NCBI GenBank assembly: GCA_951640195.1
Contig: OX621170.1
Span: forward strand, 558,001 to 622,000
Length of the DNA stretch: 64,000 bases
Direction: 5' to 3'
Origin: Porpolomopsis calyptriformis
Lineage: Eukaryota > Basidiomycota > Agaricomycetes > Agaricales > Hygrophoraceae
Positions 1-17,900 of this stretch are shown one piece after another. Position 1 is the first letter of the stretch. Every line of letters starts with the position of its first letter. A program made the position numbers and the translations under genes. The notes beneath the pieces were generated by a model. It saw nothing but the letters and a program-made list of their open reading frames with translations, had not been told where the DNA came from and did no database searches.

Positions 1-1362
1 CATAATTCGACAATGAGGCAACCTGGTCCTGAAAGCTGACCCCACCTTGTAAATCCCAGACCAGTCAACAATCAATGCGTTGGTGATGACAAGATCTAGA
101 GCGTCCGATGCTGATCGATTCGTTGCTTGGCCCATACCTTCACGGATCGTCTTCCCTGAATGGAAAGGATCATGATTATAAGAAATTAGAATGTATCGAG
201 TCATACCTCCACCGAATTTTACCTCATCCCCGTAGACGGTCTAATCCCCGGAAAATAAATGGGTTTAGAAGATCAGGAGGTCAAGGACATACCTCATCTT
301 TTTCTACTTCGATCCAAAGTCCCGTGTCCCCTAAACGGACCTTATCACCCACTGTAGGACCGTACATAGAGATGTACGCTTCCCTGCCGATGTCAGTATC
401 CACATTGACCTCCAGTGCCCCTGGCTCGGGGACATGCCCGAAGCCCTTTTGGACCAGGCCTTTTACGATGTCATCAGCCCTCTTAAGATCCACCACGCCA
501 GAAGCAAGACCATTCCCTCCTGATATAAATTTTGCACCGCCAATGACGCAAAGTGTCACGGTCCGAACATCTCCAGGTTCGAACCGAACGGCAGTTCCGG
601 ATGGAATATCGAGTCGCTTGCCGTAAGCCTTGCGGCGATCAAACGACAGAGCACGGTTTGTTTCAATGAAATGATAATGAGATCCTATCTGTACAGAGAT
701 CCAGTCTCAGTCGATGTAAGAGAAGAAGAATCAACACATACTTGGATCGGGCGATCACCAGTGTTGGTAACTTTCAGCTTGATGCGTTCTCTACCGCGAT
801 TGATGACGATCCTTTCATGTTTGGCTATGATCGCGCCAGGCAACCTTTCACGATCGTATTCTGATGTGTCGACGACCGGGAATAGGTTCTGGGATGGAAT
901 AGGTAGGAATGAACCGTAGAGAGCTGCTTCGAGGTTTCCTGACTCGGTGCAGATGGGATCGTGGACGGTCACAAGAAAAACGCTAGTGTTGATGTGTTAG
1001 AAAGTTCGCTAATTTCCAAAAGGGTCGTTGACCATACCCATCATGGAATGTCCCTTCCACTTGAATTTGGTGAAGCAGGCTAGGGACGGATGGCAGGACA
1101 TGCCGTCGACCTAGCAGCGTTTTCCCGTGCTGCATCAATTCGGCGACGGTATGGTAGCCATCGCGAATACGTTCTTGCAGCTGCGAGGCGATTAAAGCAA
1201 TCGCTTCGGTCTGGTTGAGTTTCAGTCCTCGCGCGAGACGTTTCTGAGCGAGAAATCCAGCCTGTTGGACTACATGTGAACGGTCTAGCCACCAAGGCAG
1301 TTTGGGGGGTATGGAACCTGATGAAGGAGAAGTTTGGTTTCCTCTCGAGGAAGGAGGTGCAT
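1..1362 (-). CDS. URE1: Urease, 5' part (gamma-beta-start of alpha fusion)
   Basis: Urease hydrolyses urea to ammonia and carbamate in the cytosol with a nickel centre. Fungal ureases fuse the bacterial gamma, beta and alpha chains. The first 350 residues can be read from six exons: 1362-1318, 1261-1038, 982-742, 688-293, 240-207 and 155-46. All phases fit. The start ATG gives MHLLPRE, the usual urease N-terminus. Gamma-chain blocks ([30 protein letters not shown]) are followed by the beta block ([28 protein letters not shown]) and the start of alpha ([25 protein letters not shown]). The nickel ligands and the rest of alpha lie left of position 1. A decayed urease 3' fragment lies near 23.2-24.2 kb on the same strand. 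The family assignment is secure. Splice sites are inferred from family alignment. Confidence 0.96.
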
Positions 1363-1612
1363 TCTTGGAGGTTTGGTTTGTCACCTTGTGTGATTCTCCA
1401 GAGTTCTCAGGAAGTTTATCATGGGCAAAGTGACTTTGGTGCTCGACACCATGAGAACAACCGTCGAAGCAAACTAATTACAGTGCGTTCGTATGGAGCA
1501 AGTTCAAAACGACGCTATGCACCATTCCCACAACTCGCTTAAGAATTGTGTACTCACGTAGGTTGGGCAATGGCAACGTCCAAGCAACTTTCCATCTCGT
1601 CACAAGTCAACT

Positions 1613-2928
1613 TCACCTGTACCCACCCCATGGCCAGAAAACAGGCACAGTTCTAGAGTGAACACTGTCAGACCCCAACGAAATAAATAAAAAAAGCATG
1701 CCAAGTCACCTTTTATACTCCTGCCATTTGGAATCACCGCCGAACCTCTTATCCCCAGCTTTCTCAAGCGGAGGCACGCCTGAGAGCTAAAGAGTCCAAA
1801 ACCATTCGATACACGATCTCTTGATAGCCGAGCAACTCACTTTCCGAACCAACAACCACGTGAAAAGCGGGCTCACAGCAGCCAGAGCCACGGTCCCTGA
1901 CGGGAAGTACGCAGTTTGTAGCGTTGGAGTAGACAATGCCCATATTGCAGTCCAAACACCAACCTCACCGAGGTAACTATGTGGTAGAGAGAGTAGTATG
2001 AGATGTAGCCAATGAGAATTGCGGGGAATGTCAGGCCTACTTGGGGTGCCGGCTAAGACTCCAGAGCCCACTCGTGATGAATTTCTCATCATGAAGCTTG
2101 TCGTCTCTTGCTCTTCTCCACGCCGACTTTTGACAATCGGCAACAGTTTCAAGTAGGAACGAGCCGCAGAAGAGGGCGAGAGAGGTGTAATCGCGGACAT
2201 TGAGGGGAGGATGGGCAGTAGGAGGGCTGGCATTCGCCTTGAGAGACGGTTAGATGAGCAGCCGGAAATCTGACCTAAAACATACCAAGTAAACAGGAAG
2301 ACCAACTATAGATATCCATGTAGCTTGTCACAGGCTCTTGGTCAGATGGGTGGAAAAGCATGTTTTGCGCTTAATGGCGGAATATACCTTGAAGAATCCA
2401 CAAAGACGAGAATTCGAAAGGGCGATGTCGTACATCATCGAATCGCGAGTCCCTACCAGCTTTAATAGCCCTCTGAAAACCACAGTACACGTCAGTGAGA
2501 TGGGACTGGCCCGCAAAGATATGGATAAGCTTGTGGGACCAGTGCGGGCCCGAGAAATGCGAACTTGTGGGGGCATACTCACTCGTGCCAGGAAAAACCC
2601 CAAGCGGAAGCTCCACACGGCGAGGGCGGCACTCAGAAGCAACTGCCTCGGCGCAAAGTCTGTCAAGGCAGGAAGCGATCCGTATTTACCGTCCCAGAAC
2701 CTCAGCTTGAGAGACGGGAAGTACAGTGATATAGCCGTTGTCGAAAGGAAGCCAATGGCTCCCCCTAGATCGAAGAATTTCTCATTGGCTTGTGGGACGA
2801 ATATGAGTGCGAGAACTGGAAGTCGTTTAGCGGTGAGGTTAAGAGTTTGACAGCAAATACTTACGCGTCTGCAGGGCGTAGGCGCCGGCTAGCGAAGGAA
2901 GAAGGAGGGAAAAGACTCCTCCCGACAT
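1613..2928 (-). CDS. DUF1295 / steroid-5-alpha-reductase-like membrane protein
   Basis: Eight exons can be joined into a multi-pass membrane protein of about 310 residues. Exon 1 starts MSGGVFSLLLPSLAGAYALQ. Hydrophobic segments follow. The C-terminal third has the family signature: LWSLSRHPNYLGEV, then AVSPLFTWLLVRK, GVPPLEKAGDKRFGG and W-QEYKR, ending VPVFWPWGGYR before TGA at 1613-1615. The family is related to NADPH-dependent lipid and sterol reductases, but the substrate of fungal DUF1295 proteins is not established, so I give none. The 3' end is about 250 bp upstream of the urease start, on the same strand. The start is divergent from the next gene, with about 205 bp between ATGs. Introns are short and GT-AG. 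Confidence 0.9.
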
Positions 2929-3133
2929 CGTCACAACCGGGGTTAGTCCCTAGTGTCATGACCGCTCAGCCTTGCGTTCGTTCTTGTTGGTGCAGGCTAT
3001 CAAGGCGAACTGACACCGCCCAAGTACACAGCCCTAGACTATTGACAGGAAACTCTCTCCAGCTCAGTCACCATAGTGAGTACCACAGCCAATTCCTTTG
3101 CCCACCCTTAAACACCAGTAAATCTATTTGTAG

Positions 3134-4512
3134 ATGGCGAACGGTTTCAAAGTCGTCAACCGCTCTCTGTTCTCGATATTCTGCGCTATCTCCAATAGCA
3201 CCAACCCTTCTGGGCAAGCCGGGTGGTTTGAAATCCACTCGGGTGCGAGCGACACCTGGGGCAGGTCGGGTTGGGAGGACGTCCAGTTCAAAAACTCGGA
3301 CAACACCCGACAGAAGTCGCTACGGATCAACCGCGGCAACCCTGCGTTGGTGTACTTTGACGGCTTCGACAAGGATATCGTCGTTTACAACGAGTATAAA
3401 CCAGAGGGAAGCTTTCTCGTCCATAACCGCTCAAACGTAGCAGTACATTGTTGGATATCTACCACCTCTGGGGGGAGCGGTGAGTGGTATCAAATCATGC
3501 CAGGCGAGAATAGCACCTGGCAACGGAAAGGCTGGGAAACGGTAGCGTTCCGAGATTCGAACGATACCCAACGGAAAGGAATCTACGCAAACAACCAAGG
3601 CACGCGGGCAACAGTGGATTTCCACGGCTTCGACAAGGATATAACCATCGATCACGTTCCGGACAACTTCCTGTTAGATGAACACTTTGCGGAAGCGAAC
3701 CGCCTTGCCGATCGCTGCCACGAATCTCAAAGTTCGAGGGCTTCAGACCCAGGGGGTCTCACCGCTTCGATCTATAAGATTGACACACTGGAACGTATCT
3801 GCACCGGTCAGTCACCGTACCCGTTTGTCTCTCCTTTCTTTTTTTTTTTTTTTTTTTTTTTTTTTCCGCTGCCATCGCAGATCCGTGACGACAGCTTGCA
3901 GGGAAAACGTCCAGCCTCGCAGACCACAACCAGATCTACGCCCTGTCCTGGCTCATCGACCACCTCAAATACGGCCTAGCCGAGCCCGCGATCGTCGTCT
4001 CCGTCACTCCCGAATGGGTCAAAGTGGCCGCCTACACTTGCGAGTTCGACACGATCGTCGTGCTCGGGTTCCCGATGGACGCCATCGAGCTCGTCGCCCC
4101 CAAAAAGCAGTGCCCGGGGATTGGACAGCGCCTGCTCATCGTTTCACTGTTCACCCGCCGGGATATCCTCAAGCCATACGTTCAGGCAGATATCACGATG
4201 GGTCCCAGGACACTCAGTGAGCTCGGTTTCACCCCTTTGTGCACGTTTACCAGTTCTCTAACCCCCATCGCAGATAAATGGTACAACTTCCAGCCGCTCG
4301 TTGCGCAATTCACGACGGATGACGTCTATGCTCCGATCTGGGAGGAACGTCTGGCTCGGGTTAGTGAAGATTTGTGGGGAGACATATGGGAAGGTTGGCT
4401 TGCGTGGAAAGCCAGACATGGAGAGGGCTATTTCCGTCTTGGAGCCCCGTCAACGGCGCAGGCCATGGCCACACCTCATACCAGCAGTGACCCTCCCGGT
4501 TACTCCCAATAA
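3134..4512 (+). CDS. Unrecognised protein with duplicated N-terminal beta-rich domain
   Basis: I do not recognise this family. Three exons (3134-3806, 3902-4216, 4274-4512) give 408 residues in a consistent frame. The first ~180 residues are an internal duplication: each half carries W-[FY]-x-I, TW-x-R-x-GWE-x-V-x-F, an N/D-S-x-x-T-x-[RQ]-K turn and F-[DH]-GFDKDI. Copy 1 covers about residues 3-85 and copy 2 about 90-175. This suggests two small beta-sandwich or lectin-like modules. The remaining ~230 residues look globular, with an ALSWLIDHL helix, a W-rich stretch and a low-complexity end. There is no convincing signal peptide. The first intron contains a run of about 27 T just before its polypyrimidine tract. 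The function is unknown. The tandem modules could bind sugar or lipid, but that is a guess. Confidence 0.8.
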
Positions 4513-4738
4513 CGGACAAAGTCTTGTATTTCATGGGTGATCGCACCCAATTCGATCAGGGCTGATGGCTGGGACTCCAATGTGCTTACAAGCTAACTTG
4601 GTTGCAATCATACTGTAAGCGAAAAGAAAGGTCCTTTGTTAAAATACAGAGATAAAGGAAGATGTAGATAAATATGCAAAAGGACCAAGAAAGGAAATAT
4701 CAACGAGCATACGGAAAAAGAAAATTAGAATAGAACCA

Positions 4739-5704
4739 TCAATGGCAATGAGAAACCACGCTGGACTTCTCGAACGGCAGAATAGCCGCAGCTGCTTCAG
4801 GACACTGGGCGGAAGTACCGCAGGCAGCCAGTTTCTTGAATATCTGATAAGAATAAGAATGAGTAAAAAAATGCCAAAGAATCCCATCAACCAACCTGAA
4901 TGTAAACTTCCGATCGCTGGCCGCCCGTGACAGCCCATTTCCCATCAATGATTGTCACGGGAACGCCAGTGATTCCATTGTCGCGTGCTTCGTCTGCCAG
5001 TTGTTTAACTTCCTCCTCCAGCTCATCTGATTCGAGGAATCTGATGGCCTGTGATGGAGTATGAGTGTATCTGTTTCCGATATAGCACGGGACAGTTACC
5101 TCATCCTTGCTCATCAGTCCGACGTCTTCCGAGAACTGAGCCAAAAGTTGCAGATCCCCTATGTCTTTTTGCTCTACGGCGTAAGCTTTGAAGATCGCGT
5201 TGAGGAATGGAAGTTGCATGTACTGGCCGCCGGTCTTGTACGCCTTGCGGGAGAGCCGATGAGCCCGAGTTGTTTGGCTTACAACGCCACTGAACGACCT
5301 ATTTTGACCCATCACCGGGATCACCTTAATTTTTTGTTTTTGGGTCTCGGGTGTTCAAGGACACGCACATAGGGATCCCCCTCTCCTCCATCCACCTCCC
5401 AACCACCTTCTCAATACGAGACCATTTCTCCTCGCCCAATTTCGCGGTATAAAACGATTTTTTGTCCACGGTCGTATCCTCGCAAAGGCAGCTGCTGCTG
5501 ATCAACCTGAACGGGCGGTACTCGACTTCAAACACGACAGGAAGGGGGAGTTCCGTGACGACCGACATGGCGTCGAGGAGCTCGCGATGGCCGATGAAAC
5601 AGTACGGGCATACCTATGAGAGAGTGAGCGGCGATTGGAGTAGATGGAGCGAGGAAGCGTACGATGTCATTGATCACAGTGAGACGGATCACTCTGGGGG
5701 ACAT
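4739..5704 (-). CDS. DsbA/FrnE-family thiol oxidoreductase
   Basis: This is a thioredoxin-fold protein of the DsbA-like (FrnE / 2-hydroxychromene-2-carboxylate isomerase) superfamily. Exon 1 begins MSPRVIRLTVINDIV and is spliced to CPYCFIGHRELLDA, which gives the CPYC active site at about residues 16-19. Further blocks are KSFYTAKLGEEKW, VSQTTRAHRLSRKAY, LPFLNAIFKAYAVEQKDIGD, AIRFLESDELEEEV and the cis-proline loop GITGVPVTIIDGKWAVTGGQ. The last exon ends SSVVSHCH. Four short introns separate the five exons. The likely role is thiol-disulfide exchange, with unknown substrate. No signal peptide is seen, so cytosolic or mitochondrial location is more likely than ER. An upstream in-frame ATG at 5755 exists but only adds a non-conserved stretch. 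Confidence 0.93.
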
Positions 5705-6260
5705 GGCGGTCGAAGCGGGAAGATAGCTCCGGTTGCTGTGCAAGATGAGGATCACAAATGGCGGTTAAAAAGAGGGAGGGCAGATGTGGGTCGGGGGATG
5801 GTGGTGGAAGGTAAACTAGAGCATTGGAGTGAAAGGAACGGATTACAGAGCCTTTTAAACTGTCCCCGCCATTTCAGATTACCAAAAAACGTGACAGATC
5901 AGTCAGACTCGTCACATCACCATGTCACACTTGGTTCCGCTCCGAAATGGGTGAATTAGGGAAAGCAACTAATGATTGAACTGCAATAATACAATGGGGG
6001 AAGGACAGTAGCAAACTAATTTTTGCCTGAGAAGCAGGGAATTGCCGAGTAGAGTCTGTAAGTAGTAGGGAATGTGGGATATGGTTATTGAAGGTAAACG
6101 ATAAGGAAGTTCGAGAGTGGCAAACGCTCGTGAATGCATCCACCTGCAGCATCAGTCAGCAAAGCACGAACGGGAACGAGCGAAGAACACCCACAAGGAA
6201 TCATATACGTCTTGAAAGCGTACCCAGCACGCAAATAATAAATCCGCCGGTGAAACGTTT

Positions 6261-8897
6261 CTATGCCAGGCAACAGAAGATACTAAGCAGTCCCCTCCTC
6301 CGACCGCCATGTCCACCATCTTCATCCTCTCTTCTCATCTGGCGCCCCTGGTCCGGATCGTAGACCTTCATCCCCCTCACTCTACCAAGGCCGGCAAACG
6401 GATTGTTGGCGGTACCCTCCCTTGATGTCGTCCCATTCTTGCCATGCTGCCCTTGGGCGCCATACAAGAACGACTCAGACCCGTTCGGATGGCCCAGGCC
6501 CGTAGCCGAACCATTCACCGCAGTATGGGAACCAGGCAGAAAAGCTGATGGTCGCTCATACGGCCCACCAGCCGTCGCGCGATATGGGGTGGAAGCATAC
6601 GGGTGAGGCGCCGACAATCCACCGGGAGACCCGATCTGTTGTTGGCTCGACCGCCTTGGGGTAGGAGCCAGGGGCTGGACGCTGGCATCCCTTTGGGCCG
6701 CTCGTTCCCTTTCTGGATTGCGGTTGTTACCCTTGACACGCGCCGGTGAAGGGGTAAGCACGAGGGCTGCTGGCGGCGTAGAGCCGCGGCGATGCCCTTC
6801 TGGTTCCCGCTCTTTTTTCTGTTCGCGGTGGGGAGTATGAGGGGTGGAGTTGGCGTTGGTTTGGCTCTGTTCAAGTGTCCGGCATGAGAACGACAGAATG
6901 CTGCCATCACCAATTGTAAACGTACGCTGCCAGCTTCCCAGCCCTTCCCGCCGTTGAGAAGCATCCAATCGTAGATACCATCTTCAGAGTCTCCAAGAGT
7001 ATTGAGCACTTTGGTAAACAAGTCACGTAGGAAATCGTAATCAGGCGTCTCTTCGTAACCAAGCTTGCGGACATAGTTCATGTAAATCCCGAATTCCTCT
7101 GGTCGAAAAGAATAGGATTGATCATGGAGCCGTAATCGCATAACAACCCAACACACCTGGGAATCCTTCGCAGAGTTCGCGAATCGGCGTGGACTGTTTC
7201 TTCTCGCCGATCTTTTCATACTTCTGCTTGTTGGTCGCGGCCCGCAACCCCTGCCAGGGGAGACCGCCACGCAGAAAGTACATGAATACATGTCCCAACG
7301 ATTCGAGGTCATCCCTCCGAGACTGTTCACGACCCAAATGCGTGTTGATTGACATATACCGGGCGGTCCCAGATAGGGACTTTCGTTCACGGTATGGTAT
7401 GTGAATCTTTGTCTTCGGATCACGGTAATGTTTTGCCATGCCAAAGTCTAGATCACGAAATTAGTCATGACATCATTAATAAGTGATCACACGCTGCGGC
7501 CAATGACCACAACATCTTCAGGGTAATGCCCAGACCATGTAGCAGACAGTCAACCCAAACCGACGGCTACTTCATGTGAAAGCAGCTAACGGCACAAATA
7601 AAGAGTCAACGCAACTCGGCCAGCGAGCGCGCGTAGGGCTGCGAGCAAACATGCCGCATCCGCCTGGCGAAAAAGAAGTTCGAGCATCCACTAACCAATG
7701 ATATGTATAACGTTTGCATTTTTTGTACCCGGGACACCAATTAGGAAATTGTCGGGTTTGATGTCTCGATAAATCAATGATCTTTCGTGGATGGACTGCA
7801 CGCGGGTGACCTGGGGTGGAAAGCACAAGTAAATAACAAGACATGCGAGGTGGATTAGCTAGTGGTGGAGGCGGCATGGCAGGGAGTAATATGTGCCAAG
7901 ACGTCAAGGGTTGTGATGCCCTTGGCTGCGCCGGATATCGCGGCAACCTAAGAACGATGAATACGCTTACCATTTGTTTGGCAGCCATGCAAACTGTCTT
8001 GATTGTGAATTTCCGCCCGCACATGTCAAAAAGGTCCTCTAAGTTTGGGCCAAGGAGATCGATTACGAGAACATTATGGAGGCCTTCTTGACCAAAGTGG
8101 TGAACTTGAGGCACCCCAGCTATATCCGCAAGAGAGGGAAATGACCGACCCATCAGTTCAGTGGGGGGTAAGGAACTTTTGTGAAACCAGACATACCTGT
8201 GCGCCTTAGGATTCTATAAGATCGAAACTCGTCCCGTAATTGGGGTGCATCCGACTTTCGAGGCTCCTATAGGGGATGTAAAAGATGACTGGGAATTTAT
8301 TGAGATAGTCTCTCACAAATTTAATAGCAACAGGGATGTTGGAGATTACGTTGGAGCCTGAAAGGAAACTTCATGTTAGCAAGACTCGTGTATGAGTATT
8401 AGAAGCAGGTGTTGCTTGTGTTCGGCCCCAAACCATGAGCAGAACATGGGTGTTCCGTACATGTTTGAAACGGGGTTAGCCTGCGTACGGGGCAATCAAT
8501 GACTGCCCGCACTAGGCGGAGATTGTTTGGAAGCGAAGCGCAGTATTACATATGCAAAGTCAAGCATTCTTTGCATGGTTTGCCAAAGTCGCTCATGAAG
8601 CAGCTGGCACTGCAAGTGAGGACCATCTACCTCACGATGCAGTACAGAAAACAGGCTTTAAAACACGAGGACTGCATAGCCATGCTGAGCGCTTACTCAG
8701 ATAGAGGGGGGTCCTCAATTCCGGAGGCAGAAGGTGACTGAAGGAGTGAGAAGAGCTGGAAACTCACCTTCGAAAACGACGCCAAAAGAACCTTCACCGA
8801 TTTTCTTTCCTACACGGAATTGTGAGCCAACAAGTCCGCTGAGAACGTTGGAAGGTGGATGGCCGGAAGAAGAAGCGATGACATGAGGTGTGGTCAT
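6261..8897 (-). CDS. YCK1: Casein kinase I, plasma-membrane Yck type
   Basis: This is a serine/threonine kinase of the CK1 family. Exon 1 has the glycine loop ([15 protein letters not shown]). Exon 2 has VAIKF with the catalytic Lys. Then come [34 protein letters not shown], the catalytic loop [12 protein letters not shown] and [10 protein letters not shown]. The CK1 substrate loop [16 protein letters not shown] precedes [11 protein letters not shown]. After the kinase domain is a ~200-residue Ser/Pro/Gly-rich tail ending LLSIFCCLA. The terminal Cys pair fits palmitoylation as in Yck1/Yck2 and points to plasma-membrane signalling. The gene is unusual in having long introns: the one after exon 1 is 410 nt (8358-8767) and the one before DFG is about 250 nt, against about 55 nt elsewhere. 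Small ORFs inside these introns look like chance. Confidence 0.95.
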
Positions 8898-9129
8898 ACT
8901 GAGAGCTGGTCGTCAGACACCAGTCCAACGAGAAAAGTCTGGTATTGGACTGGCCCGACAAAATATTCGGGGTAAAAAGGAAACCAAAACTGATTTATTA
9001 AATTTCAAAGTCCGAATATACTCGTACCACGTGGCATTTACCGACTTCCTTTTTCGGAACCGTGGAAAACTTCCGAATTCTCTTAATCCCGCTCACCCGC
9101 GTCATAGCCGTTCATTCCCCTCCTTCATC

Positions 9130-9501
9130 ATGACCTTCATCTTTCGCTCGCTCGCAACCCCCATCACCGCATCAATATCACTCTCTCGCGTCGGACACGC
9201 GCGTTCTTTCCACTCTCCCTTCTCTGCCCTCCTCACTCCTCATTCCTCCGCATCCCCTCCCGTGAACCCGATTCATACCCCGTACGAAAAACAGACAGAC
9301 CACTCGCCGGATCCGCAACAGTCACCCTTGGGCACACACACATACGTGGTCTCTGAGCCAGATCCCACGCACGCTCCTTATGCGGTTCCCTCTGGTGCCT
9401 ATTCTGTCACAACGCCATTTACCCACCAGATCCAATCGGACCCGCCGGCTGATTCATCCAACGGAGTTGGGAACAAGATAGAGACCGCCGCGAAACCGTG
9501 A
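9130..9501 (+). CDS. Small hypothetical protein, possible mitochondrial presequence
   Basis: A single-exon ORF of 123 residues. The N-terminus (MTFIFRSLATPITASISLSR, then VGHARSFHSPF) is rich in Arg, Ser and hydrophobics and lacks acidic residues, as mitochondrial targeting peptides do. The rest is Pro/Ser/Thr-rich with no recognised domain. It starts 232 bp from the divergent CK1 start, and the shared upstream region contains CACGTG near 9030. It may be a real small gene or a chance ORF. The support is the clean ATG context (ATCATGA), the presequence-like end and its position between two clear genes. Confidence 0.5.
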   Translation: MTFIFRSLATPITASISLSRVGHARSFHSPFSALLTPHSSASPPVNPIHTPYEKQTDHSPDPQQSPLGTHTYVVSEPDPTHAPYAVPSGAYSVTTPFTHQIQSDPPADSSNGVGNKIETAAKP

Positions 9502-9790
9502 GGTTAGGTTAGTGACCACAATTCAAAATGGACGGGCAGCCCTGAAAGATTTTGTTACAAGCCTGAAAGATCGCACACGTAGTTTGCTTTGTTCAATGAT
9601 GTTGAATTTCTGTTATGATAATATATCTCACCAATCCTAACGGCATAACCGCCACTGACGCGCGGCGATAACGTACTCGATCAGGGACGGACCCACGACA
9701 TAAGCCAAATGACTCAGCACGCATAGTACGTATAATTGGGGTCTTATATATCTCACTGAGTCAGCCAACCGCTCTTTCTGACCTCCCACC

Positions 9791-15496
<5,706 letters not shown>

Positions 15497-15659
15497 CGGA
15501 ACGGGTTTTACTCTGATGATACTTGACGAATGCATTGAATGATAGATTTCAAATGAGATAATGATCAGCTACGGACTACCAAACTAAGTATTCTCTCACG
15601 CCACCCTAACGATACTGGCAGACGCACCGTCGCATAAACTGACTCGGATCAGCTTTGCG

Positions 15660-17754
15660 ATGACTGTCTTCGTCCCCCTCGAGGCTCCATTGCCCTTCCC
15701 ATCGTCTCCCTCTTTTCTGGTATCATGTCCGGACCCAGCTTCCCAGGTCATCGAAGTCATCAAGGCCATCATGAAAGCCAGGAGGATCGTAGTCGTTTGT
15801 GGTCAGATTTTGATTCTCTCCATAAAGTGAATATAAACGCTGAACAGCCTTGCGAACCGTCAGGTGCGGGAATATCTGTACAAGCAGGGATACCCGACTT
15901 CCGGTCTCCCGATGGGCTTTTTAAAACGTTGAAACGAGAGAACCCTCGGGAAGCGTTGTCTTCAGGGAGGGACTTGTTTGATGCGTCTGTGTTCAATGTG
16001 CGTATTCCTTTCGCAATCTCCTACTCGAGGCATTTTATTTTCGGGTCCCCCTCGTGTTTTCTTCTATTTCTATCTCCTTTCGACCTGCATGTGATGCGCA
16101 GGGCTGAATCCGAGGAGAAGATATCTCTCACTCGGCGAGTTAGTTGGATCGAGAGTCTCAACTCCAACCCTGCCTCGAAGAATCGTTTCATTTGACATCC
16201 CCCTAATCGAGGTGTTACATCACTTGCTGACATTTATCATTTTCTCAGTCCGAGCATACCACGTCTCTTTTCTTTCAAATGATAGCCCGCCTTTCGGAGC
16301 TGTCAAAGGCCGCTGAGCCCACCCCCTTTCACCACGTCCTTCACGCTCTGGACAAACGCGGGAAGCTCCTCCGAGTTTACACTCAAAATATAGACGCTAT
16401 TGAATCCAAATGCGGCCTTTCATTTGGTGTGCCAGATCTTGAGGGTCGGCGATACAAATCTCGGCCCAAGGAGAAAGTGCGGGTGCGCGCACCAGTGCCT
16501 TGTACGCCTGTCAGAGGACATGCTACAACCGACCGACTTCCTTCACCCCCTGCTGAAATTCCGCGGTGCATACCATTACACGGGACATTACAGAGTTTAC
16601 GCTGTCAAAGTTGCACCCAAACATTCCCTTTGGAAGACCATCTGCCTTTGATGACATTGGGAGTCACCCCTCAATGCCCAGAGTGTATCACTATGGAAGA
16701 TTTGAGACAGCTCGTGGGCAAACGTGCTCGGGGAGTCGGTAAACTCAGGCCGGCTGTGGTATTATATAACGAAGCGCACAAAGATGGCGAAGGGGTTGGC
16801 GAGGTCGTTCGGAAGGACTTGATGGGTGGGTCGAAGGGGAAGGGTAGCCGCGGAGCAGATTTGTTACTAGTGGTGGGTACCAGTCTTCGGGTACCCGGCA
16901 CTAAAAGGATCGTGCGCGAATTCGCGAAAGCCGTGCGCTCGCGTTCTTCGGGCTCCCTCAAGGACGCTTCTGGTTCGGGGTTGTTCACCCCCTTGCCATC
17001 GCCTCGCCGCTCCCCGGCCACGGACATTAAACCTCCTGTAAAGGCCGTTTACCTGAATTTCGACTTCCCGCTTCCCACGAGAGAGTGGGAAGGTGTGTTT
17101 GATGTTTGGTTGCAAGGTGATGCCCAGACATTTGCTAAGATGTTGCAGAAGGAAATTCAGAAGGAGGTGAACGCAAAGGAGGTTTCCAACGAGAGGAAGA
17201 GAAAGCGAGAAAAGGATTCTGTTGCAGAAACCTCTGCTTCGAAGAGATCGCCTCTACCAACCCCGCCCAAATCCGCGAAACGGCGGAAGATTGATTCCTC
17301 AAGGTCGGCTCAACCAAACCGTAGGTCAACACTAAAGACCAAGACAACGACGCCATCAAAATCTCGCTCTATTCAGACTAGTCGATCAAACTTCGTCATC
17401 CGCATCCCGGCTCGTCCTAAGGCTTCCTCTCCACCCACACGAAAGTTTGTGGTTCCTGATGTCTATATACAAACACCACCGCCCTCTGGAAGGAAAGTAA
17501 TTCAACCTACTATGCCATCTACTCCCACACAACCCGCTCGATCTCGCCGCCGGAAAGCGCCAGCGACGAAAACCAACACAACACGTTCGACAAAACGAAG
17601 TCCTCGCGTGAAAGAGAAAGACAAACGTCCACCTCCCGTCCCGTCGCGTATCGACCCTGACCCGGGAGATGAAAGTTCGGAGCTTAGCGAGGCCTCCGAC
17701 GAGTTGCCTACTTCGTTCCTGCGCACCGTTCAGTATGGCCTGCGCGGTGGATGA
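15660..17754 (+). CDS. HST3: Sirtuin, HST3/HST4-like NAD-dependent histone deacetylase
   Basis: Three exons start at MTVFVPLEAPLPF. The sirtuin core shows VVCGAGIS, GIPDFRSPDGLF, LFDASVFN spliced to SEHTTSLF, then YTQNIDAIE. The catalytic His is in IPLHGTL, and a zinc ribbon has C-x2-C pairs in RCQSC and QCPEC. LLLVVGTSLRVPGTKR follows, and then the substrate-side end. The SGRDLFDASVFN plus SEHTTSLF pattern fits the HST3/HST4 subgroup, which removes H3K56 acetylation in yeasts; that role here is inference. The ~300 residues after the catalytic domain are Lys/Arg/Ser/Pro-rich and probably disordered and nuclear. The second intron is long (about 250 nt, 15998-16248). A ~45-residue insert after TQNIDAIESKCG replaces the usual short loop. 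Confidence 0.93.
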
Positions 17755-17900
17755 CTCGGACAACTGGCCCATGCATGTACTTTATTCGTTTTTTATTTGA
17801 TTGACGCCTGTATGTATGTTAGATTGAACCCGTAATAAACCTCTTCCGAGTCTTCGAGCCTCCGCTATAGAAATCACCTTGCGAGAAAAGGCTAAATTTT

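Noticed and set aside
1551..1625. Possible extra urease or small-gene exon reading KLTCDEMESCLDVAIAQP
   Set aside because: The urease start MHLLPRE at 1362 already completes the N-terminus, and the segment overlaps the DUF1295 3' end without a partner exon.
8499..8741. 80-residue plus-strand ORF inside the first kinase intron
   Set aside because: No recognisable domain, poor context and wholly intronic. Probably chance.
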